From positions 24,603,937 to 24,667,936 of the forward strand of contig OY855905.1 of the NCBI GenBank assembly GCA_963693305.1: a stretch of DNA of 64,000 bases, written 5' to 3'. The notes under the pieces are model-generated. The model was not told the DNA's origin and did no database searches. It was given only the letters and a program-made list of their open reading frames with translations. Source of the stretch: Meandrina meandrites. Lineage: Eukaryota; Cnidaria; Anthozoa; Scleractinia; Meandrinidae. Below, piece by piece: positions 58,190 to 64,000 of this stretch (position 1 is its first letter; every line of letters begins with the position of its first letter). The position numbers and the translations under genes were made by a program.

Positions 58190-60258
58190 GTGACTCTTAA
58201 CTACCAATTTGTTTCTAAGGCAGGTTTCTAATTGCAATATTTTGGAAACAGAACCTCATACAGATAACCTTTTGCACGAGTTTGTTCTATTGAAAATGGA
58301 AATGTTCAAAATTTTTAGGCAAGTCGCTGAGATGGAAACAAAAATGACATAGAACAAAAATTTACACATGGTGTTACCAAGAGGGGATCCTCGACGGGTA
58401 CACGACGGCACAACTGTGGCAGCTAAAAGCAAGTATACAACGTGCTAAATTTATTATCGAATAATCTGGTAATTTTATTCATTTGTTGCAGGTCTAAAAA
58501 CTTCAGTCAAAAGATGTATTATGCAGCTTTGCTAAGAAAATGATAACATGTATTATTTAATTACAATCATTATAATCATAAATTATTATTTTAGAAGCGT
58601 TATTATTTTATTACATATAAAGTACATTGTGCATTCATAGTATTCATACGAAGGACATGATCGTTTAGTCTCATATATAAGCGGAGAGGTGCCTCCATAG
58701 AGATCATTGATTAAGTCCCAGCAGGATATCGATAGCATAGGCACTGCTTGGACCGGTTAACACGTGACCTATTTAGCTGTGGTAGGTTACGCCATGTTTT
58801 GCTTAATTTTATACCGTTTGCAAAAGTCAGGATACTATTAATTGTGTTTCTTTAATGGCCAATAATTGAGTCTTCTTGTAACATTCTATCGGTGTAAAGA
58901 AAGGACTCGACGTCACGCACAAAAGGAGGGACTGTAGCCTGCTATCCTTTCCCATGAGAAAAAAAAAGATCCCGCTAACCATCTCCTTTTAGGTTTCACT
59001 TGGAAACTTTATACAGAGTTATGATATAAGTATACAGCTATTTCAACTAACGTTATCGGATTAACGCTTCAAGCCTACGAGTCAAGACCGAATGGTGGCT
59101 TGGGTATTTACTGGAATTTGCATATTAGCGTTGAGGAAATCTACAAGTTTGTATTTTTTGCATGTGAAGTATTTGTTTTTCTTTCCGTGAGACGTTCTTT
59201 GTATCTTTTCTTTCTCCTTTTCGTGGTTTGGATTATTCATTTAAAAGTAAATGCGGCGAAAAAGGATCATTTCTTCACATGTCTGAAGAGAAAGGAAATG
59301 CAAAAAGTCTCATTTTGCTATATCACCATATCTCAATAGTTTTCAGCGCGTGTGGAACACGCTACCTTCGCCTATACTACCTTCGGTCAATCCGACAATG
59401 TTAATTGAAATAGCTGTATCAATATGAAGGTTAATGCGGTCGTCAACGGGCCACAAAAAGTCAGTCTTCTTAGCAAAATGATCGTATTTAAGAAGTTTTT
59501 TGAAAACGACTGATCTTTTATTGGGCCTGTCGTAATACGGAAGTGGCTGAATTAAAGGGGTGGCAATAACACGGGGTTCCACTGTACCTGGCCACGGATA
59601 TAGATCGTGAGCTTAATAGTCGAACTGAGTACCCTTAGCTCAACATATATAGTTTGAATTCTTGGCCTCAATGTTTCTAATACAGGCTGAATCGGACGAT
59701 TCCTGCTTAATTTTTCGTCGACTCATCTTTTTACCATCATAAAAATTCCCTAACGCACTTTAAAAACTAAGTTATTTCATGTACAGAGTTATAGCAAGAA
59801 ATTTTCACAGTCCGGGCAAGGATTTCCATATGAAAGAAACACGGGTGCTCATTGTCTCTGTTAGGCTGCAAATTACGGATTTGGTCTCACTTAGTTCTCT
59901 TTTAGGGTTGCACGTGAATAAACGGTTTTTTTGGAGATAAAAAAAGCTTGAACGACACCCACTACCAGCATCCCACCTTTTTCATTTGGAAGTCCCCCCC
60001 CCCCCCCCCCCCCTGATGTTTGCAAATTTCTCTTCGCTATAAACGTTTACATTGTTAGAGGTGAAAAAGTACATTCATTTATGCAATTTCCAAAGCCGCA
60101 TGCGACTTTGGGAAGCTTTACACGATAAACGTCTCCCACAAGTGTGGGTGTCCCTTCCAGTGCTCCTTCATTCCTTGGTAACGAATATCATGTCATCCAA
60201 ACCCTATAAAGTGTACATACAGACAAACGAACCCTTGCTGTTGGGAACACTTCTTTCT
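58190..60258. other. No gene recognised
   Basis: Begins with a dispersed repeat shared with 50225-50290. A repeat-like end GGGGTTCCACTGTA at 59573-59586 could be a Tc1/mariner- or pogo-type end, but no partner end was confirmed. A poly(C) tract lies at about 59994-60013. The frames at 59100-59339 and 59343-59582 lack motifs. Confidence 0.35.
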
Positions 60259-62279
60259 TCAATTTGGGTTACAACTGAAACACCTCAGACACGGACAACG
60301 GGCAAGCGTCGCAACCAGCCTCCTGCGAAAATTATTATTAAGCAGGATATAAAGACACGGATTTATGGCACTGTTTGCATGTGCTAGCCAAAAGGAAACG
60401 AACTGAAGTGTCTGCGGTAATTTATGTCTATGTTCAGGTCGAACGTACATAAAGAAATGATTGACATATGTTGGGAACCAACACAGCCCAAATACAACAA
60501 CTATGATGACAAAAAGTCGCACAACTCTGCGTTTAGACATTTCCACGGCGCGACTTCTTCCTGATGCATTGCCTGGGATTTTACGACGCCATAATTTAAC
60601 GCAAATTAAGACGTAAAGGATGGCCATAATGACAAGAGGGAACGTGTACAGTAAGATGAAAAGGCAGATGTGAAATATTTTACTTACGTGATCACTTGGC
60701 CAAAACCGGTTACAAATATGTGCGTTTTGTTTTGGATCAAATTTTACTTGATAATAGAGAACAGGTGGGATCATTAAAATGAGAGACAAAATCCAAATGA
60801 CTGCTGACGCGATTCTTGGTTTTCGGAAAAGCTTTCCCTTCAGGGGATAGAATACTGCGTAAAATCTGTCGACTGAAATGAGCATCATTGCTAAAACGGT
60901 CGCTGCTATGGAAACACGGACTGCGTAGTGCACAGCTTTGCACGTGATAGTACCCATTGTTCCTCTGAACCAAATGGTCCCACGATAGAGAAAAGCCACA
61001 GAAAAGGGCATAGCTGTGACAGTCAATAGCAGGTCTGCAGCGGCCATGTTGGCGATGAATAAGTTTGTGACACTGGTAGAGCGAGAAGTTTTCTTAAAAA
61101 CCACGAACAAGCCAAGGGTGTTGCCAAAGAGAGCGATGACAAAAATCACTGCATATGCTAACGTCATTCCAATTTTGATATCTGTTGCAATAGTGAACGG
61201 TGGATTGGTTGCGTTTAGGCCGTGATTAAAGTTGGTTCCCGTAAATAAAGAGGAAGGTGAAATAAAATTTTTTGCCATGCGTCTTGCAACAATTTTGAAT
61301 CTAATGATGCTGTACGATACCCAAGCAAGTCAGTTCTGTCTCTGTTTAAGATAAGGTCACTGAGAGAACGAACTTAGAAAAGAGAGACTTACACAGCACG
61401 AAAATGGAGATTTACGGAAATTAAAGGTGGCTTAAATCTCCTTAAAGCTGGTCATCCAACTTTACGCCATCAATTAAAGGTTCTTAAAGGTGGTTAAACC
61501 TAAGATTTACGCTACCGTGCGTAAACCTGGCGTAAATTGGCTTAAATGTTTCAGTCTCTTTAAGCAAGGTTTAAACATGAGTGTAAAGCTGGTTTAAAGG
61601 TCAGCTTTAAAAAATGTAAAGGTCGCGTAAAGCTGATTAAATTACAAATTTACGCCTGCTTTACTTCAGCTTTACGCCACATTAAAGTTATGTTTTCATG
61701 CTGTGTTATTTGATATTATAGTTATATAAATGGACCTGTAGTTACTGATATAAAAGCATGCCATGGCTAGTGTTCACAAAGGCTAACGACTAGCCTGAAT
61801 GTATAAATTAACCCCTCAATTTCTAAGAGCGATAAAAGGTCTAATTTCTTCTTCAAACTGATCAATGCAGCTGCAGCCAATCAACGGAGGCAAACAGGGG
61901 ATGAGAATAAAGTACATTAGTAGAAACTCAGCTGTGTTCTATTAGAAACTGCGAATTTGATTGGTTATCCCACTGTTGACTATTCAGTCGCTGATAGAAC
62001 ACAATCACGTGCACGTTGCCCTTTCAAGGGAGAATTTTCTTGATTTTTGGCTTAAAAGTACAAAAAAGGTAAGCCTTCTACTTGCACAGCATACTTTTAA
62101 ATTAGTAACTACGTCAATTTATGACTATAATATTAAATAAGTTTCTCTTGTCTATCAATAATTATTATAACTAATAGCATGAAATTAACTGAAATTAAAG
62201 GATAAATTAAGATGGCGGTCTTACCATCCGCTTCTGTTGGGTTAGTGTTGTTGGTAGTGCTTAAAGCAGACGTTGCCAT
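60259..62279 (-). CDS. Rhodopsin-family GPCR 3, neuropeptide-receptor type
   Basis: The main exon is open from 61278 to the stop at 60259 (339 residues if started at ATG 61278). A homologous first coding exon lies at 62279-62225 (18 codons, NNT glycosylation site, donor G|GTAAGA, phase 1). The position equivalent to the GPCR 2 acceptor reads ACGG in place of CAGG, so the exon must join elsewhere. TTGCAACAG before 61181 fits the phase and would give 325 residues. Receptor marks: GN in TM1, AADLLL in TM2, DRF in TM3, CWFP in TM6, NPCLY in TM7 and a Cys-rich short tail. Both start models keep all seven helices. Closest relative here is GPCR 2; ligand unknown. Confidence 0.85.
61420..61690. repeat. 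Degenerate TTTACG/TAAAGC motif block in GPCR 3 intron
   Basis: More than fifteen copies of short motifs such as GGCGTAAA, AAAGCTGG, GGTTTAAA and their inverses in 270 bp. No clean period and no coding sequence. It may be a self-complementary MITE (starts TTAAAGGTGGC, ends GCCACATTAA). Confidence 0.55.
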
Positions 62280-62290
62280 CTCTAGGGATC
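62225..62290 (-). CDS. GPCR 3 first coding exon
   Basis: Acceptor with T-rich tract and ATTAATCAG, then GATCCCTAGAG and ATG at 62279. Ends in phase 1 at GGATG|GTAAG. Matches the GPCR 2 exon at 43231-43170 in layout, phase and glycosylation-site content. Its use by the main exon depends on which downstream acceptor is spliced. Confidence 0.6.
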
Positions 62291-62511
62291 CTGATTAATT
62301 AAAAAAAAAACACAATAAATAGACGGCTAAAAGCAAAAAGGGAGATATACACAAAAAGCAATTTTAAGAGTTCTTTAACTTATAAAGCATGTTGATACTC
62401 ATTCGCATCTTTCTCAATGTTTTGAAACTCATTATAACTCATAATAAAATTCGGAATTGTTTGGCATATTTTGAAAGGTAAATGATAGTGCTATCAGTCT
62501 TTGCGACTCGT

Positions 62512-62682
<171 letters not shown>

Positions 62683-62839
62683 GCGTCGTCGTCGTTGGCA
62701 ATCGCTTGACATCAAATAAGACGTCTACTTGGAAGTGTCCAGTTTATGAAATCGTTGATGACTGAGTTGATGATTTCCTCATATACGTGGCTGGAAAACG
62801 GCACCTGGTGGGTTTACCGGCACCTTTATCGGTCGAAAA

Positions 62840-63005
62840 CAAAGAAAGCATAATCTACTATTTGGTACATGGAATGTACGGGCTCTAATGGACGATGAAC
62901 GTTCGAACGGGCTTCCATTGTTAAGAGCTTCGGCAGTATAACATAGCAAATTTTGCGGTGCTTAGAGCGACCCGTCGCGTTGGTGAAAGACAACTGACTG
63001 TAAAA
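62840..63005 (+). repeat. RTE-type LINE endonuclease fragment (decayed)
   Basis: On plus, at about 62862, LLFGTWNVRALMDDERSN is read in frame; this matches the GTWNVRTL start of RTE-type apurinic endonucleases. After a disrupted stretch, a second frame reads NIANF-VL-ATRR-GERQLT near 62940-62995, resembling the usual NIDIAALSETR-GQLT block. A 5' fragment only. Confidence 0.65.
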
Positions 63006-64000
63006 TAATTTATCCTTACGAAAATGACGAATCGGTTCGTTTTTTGCCCTATTAGTTAGGTACGAGTCGCCTGGAGTTGCAAATTTGGGAATTCGGTAAT
63101 AAATTAAATAACGACTTCCCGAATCAGTTCGTAGTTTTCGAAAGCAGATGAATTTTCGCCTGTTGTTTCACGCTGCCGAAAAGTACCGATATTTCTAGTA
63201 TGTTTTAGGCAAATGTATTTGCCAGGCTAAAAAGATATAGTAACTACCAATTAGGAATATCTCAGAGTAAGACTTTGGTACCTAAACTGCTCAGCTATTT
63301 CAATACTCAGCTAAGTATTCTCAAATAATAAATTCTACCATGCCGATTCCTCCGTTCGAATCATCGCAAACAAACTCAACGCTACATTGCATTTCATTCG
63401 TTGTTTAAACTTTTCACTGCACTTGTCTAAAGAAGAAGCGTCGTTCTTGCGTTGGGTCATATTTTGCAACACCATCCCCTATACAAATTTTGTATTTTTT
63501 TCGTCCCAATTTATTTATTTTTGCTGCCGATTTCGGTAAGATAAGCGAAAAATAAAGTTCAAATCCCCAGAAACATCATGTTTGCTGTTAACTGGTAAAT
63601 ATAACCATCCAAATTGTTCGGATGTCGATTTTCCTTTCATTTGCATTTCTCTAGACGAAATCAACACGCGACCACTCCTAAAAAACTTTCTTTTAAATTT
63701 CGTTCGAAAAGACCAAATGAGCGGAACTGATCTATGTTCCTCGTACAAAGATTTGTCGCAACAATATTGCTGAGAAGGATTCAGTAGCTAGCCTGCCTCG
63801 TGACAGACTCTTCCGGTGCGTGGTTCTAAGGTTCGCCTGCTATCCGTATGGAAGCTGCATCGCTCAAGTATATATTCCATGCCGTTTCCATGTTCAGCTA
63901 CTTAATCCGAAATTAAGCCTGCTACTGAATCCGAAATTAAAGATTAACTTGTTTTTTGCTGGCTACCGCATGGCACTACATTTTTGCGGTAGTTCAATTG
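63006..64000. other. No feature seen
   Basis: AT-rich spacer with short frames on both strands (63515-63748 minus, 63582-63773 plus) that mirror each other and show no motif. A GAATCCGAAATTAA-type short direct repeat lies at 63905-63940. Confidence 0.4.

Overview
The window is eukaryotic, metazoan DNA, most likely from an anthozoan cnidarian and probably a stony coral. The reasons are intron-bearing genes with GT-AG sites, AT-rich intergenic DNA crowded with MITEs, tRNA-derived SINEs and non-LTR retrotransposon relics, a secreted protein that pairs a ShK domain with a vWA domain (a combination typical of cnidarians), and a local cluster of small-peptide-type rhodopsin-family GPCRs. The species is inferred from style, not from a database match.

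Layout. Bases 1-12000 are a repeat field. They hold two related blocks of decayed APE-type LINE sequence (1-930 and about 3990-5815) on the minus strand, several inverted-repeat elements, a split 0.58 kb MITE, and nested inside that MITE a 2.85 kb terminal-inverted-repeat transposon (8644-11490). The transposon carries a truncated RecQ-like helicase and a ZAD-like zinc-finger protein. Bases 12230-18776 (minus strand) hold a seven-exon gene that open-reading-frame scanning breaks up. It encodes a 358-residue secreted protein: signal peptide, short linker, ShK domain, vWA domain with a complete MIDAS, and a hydrophilic tail. Its introns contain TTAA-flanked MITEs and a SINE. Bases 19000-33800 are mostly non-coding as far as can be read, with a few isolated exon-like signals.

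Bases 34000-62300 contain a family of four related GPCR loci separated by repeats. They are an intact single-coding-exon gene on plus (34050-35186), a spliced gene on minus (43221-41417), a frameshifted near-copy of the first gene on minus (52954-51832, 14-bp deletion), and a second spliced-type gene on minus (62279 or 61278 to 60259). All share DRF in place of DRY, CWFP in TM6 and an NSAINP motif in TM7, and look like neuropeptide-type receptors. Between them lie a 1.1 kb nearly perfect fold-back element (36931-38033), an hAT-like element (46662-48891), a satellite array interrupted by a G/C-tipped element (54903-56275), SINEs and long microsatellites. A CCG tract of about 170 bp (62512-62682) lies about 220 bp upstream of the first coding exon of the last GPCR, and a decayed RTE-type LINE endonuclease fragment follows.

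The ShK-vWA protein is expected to be secreted and the GPCRs to sit in the plasma membrane. Nothing in the sequence links them in one pathway. The clearest new content is the reconstructed ShK-vWA gene, the conserved first coding exons of two GPCRs with matching phases, and the target-site duplications that delimit about ten mobile elements.
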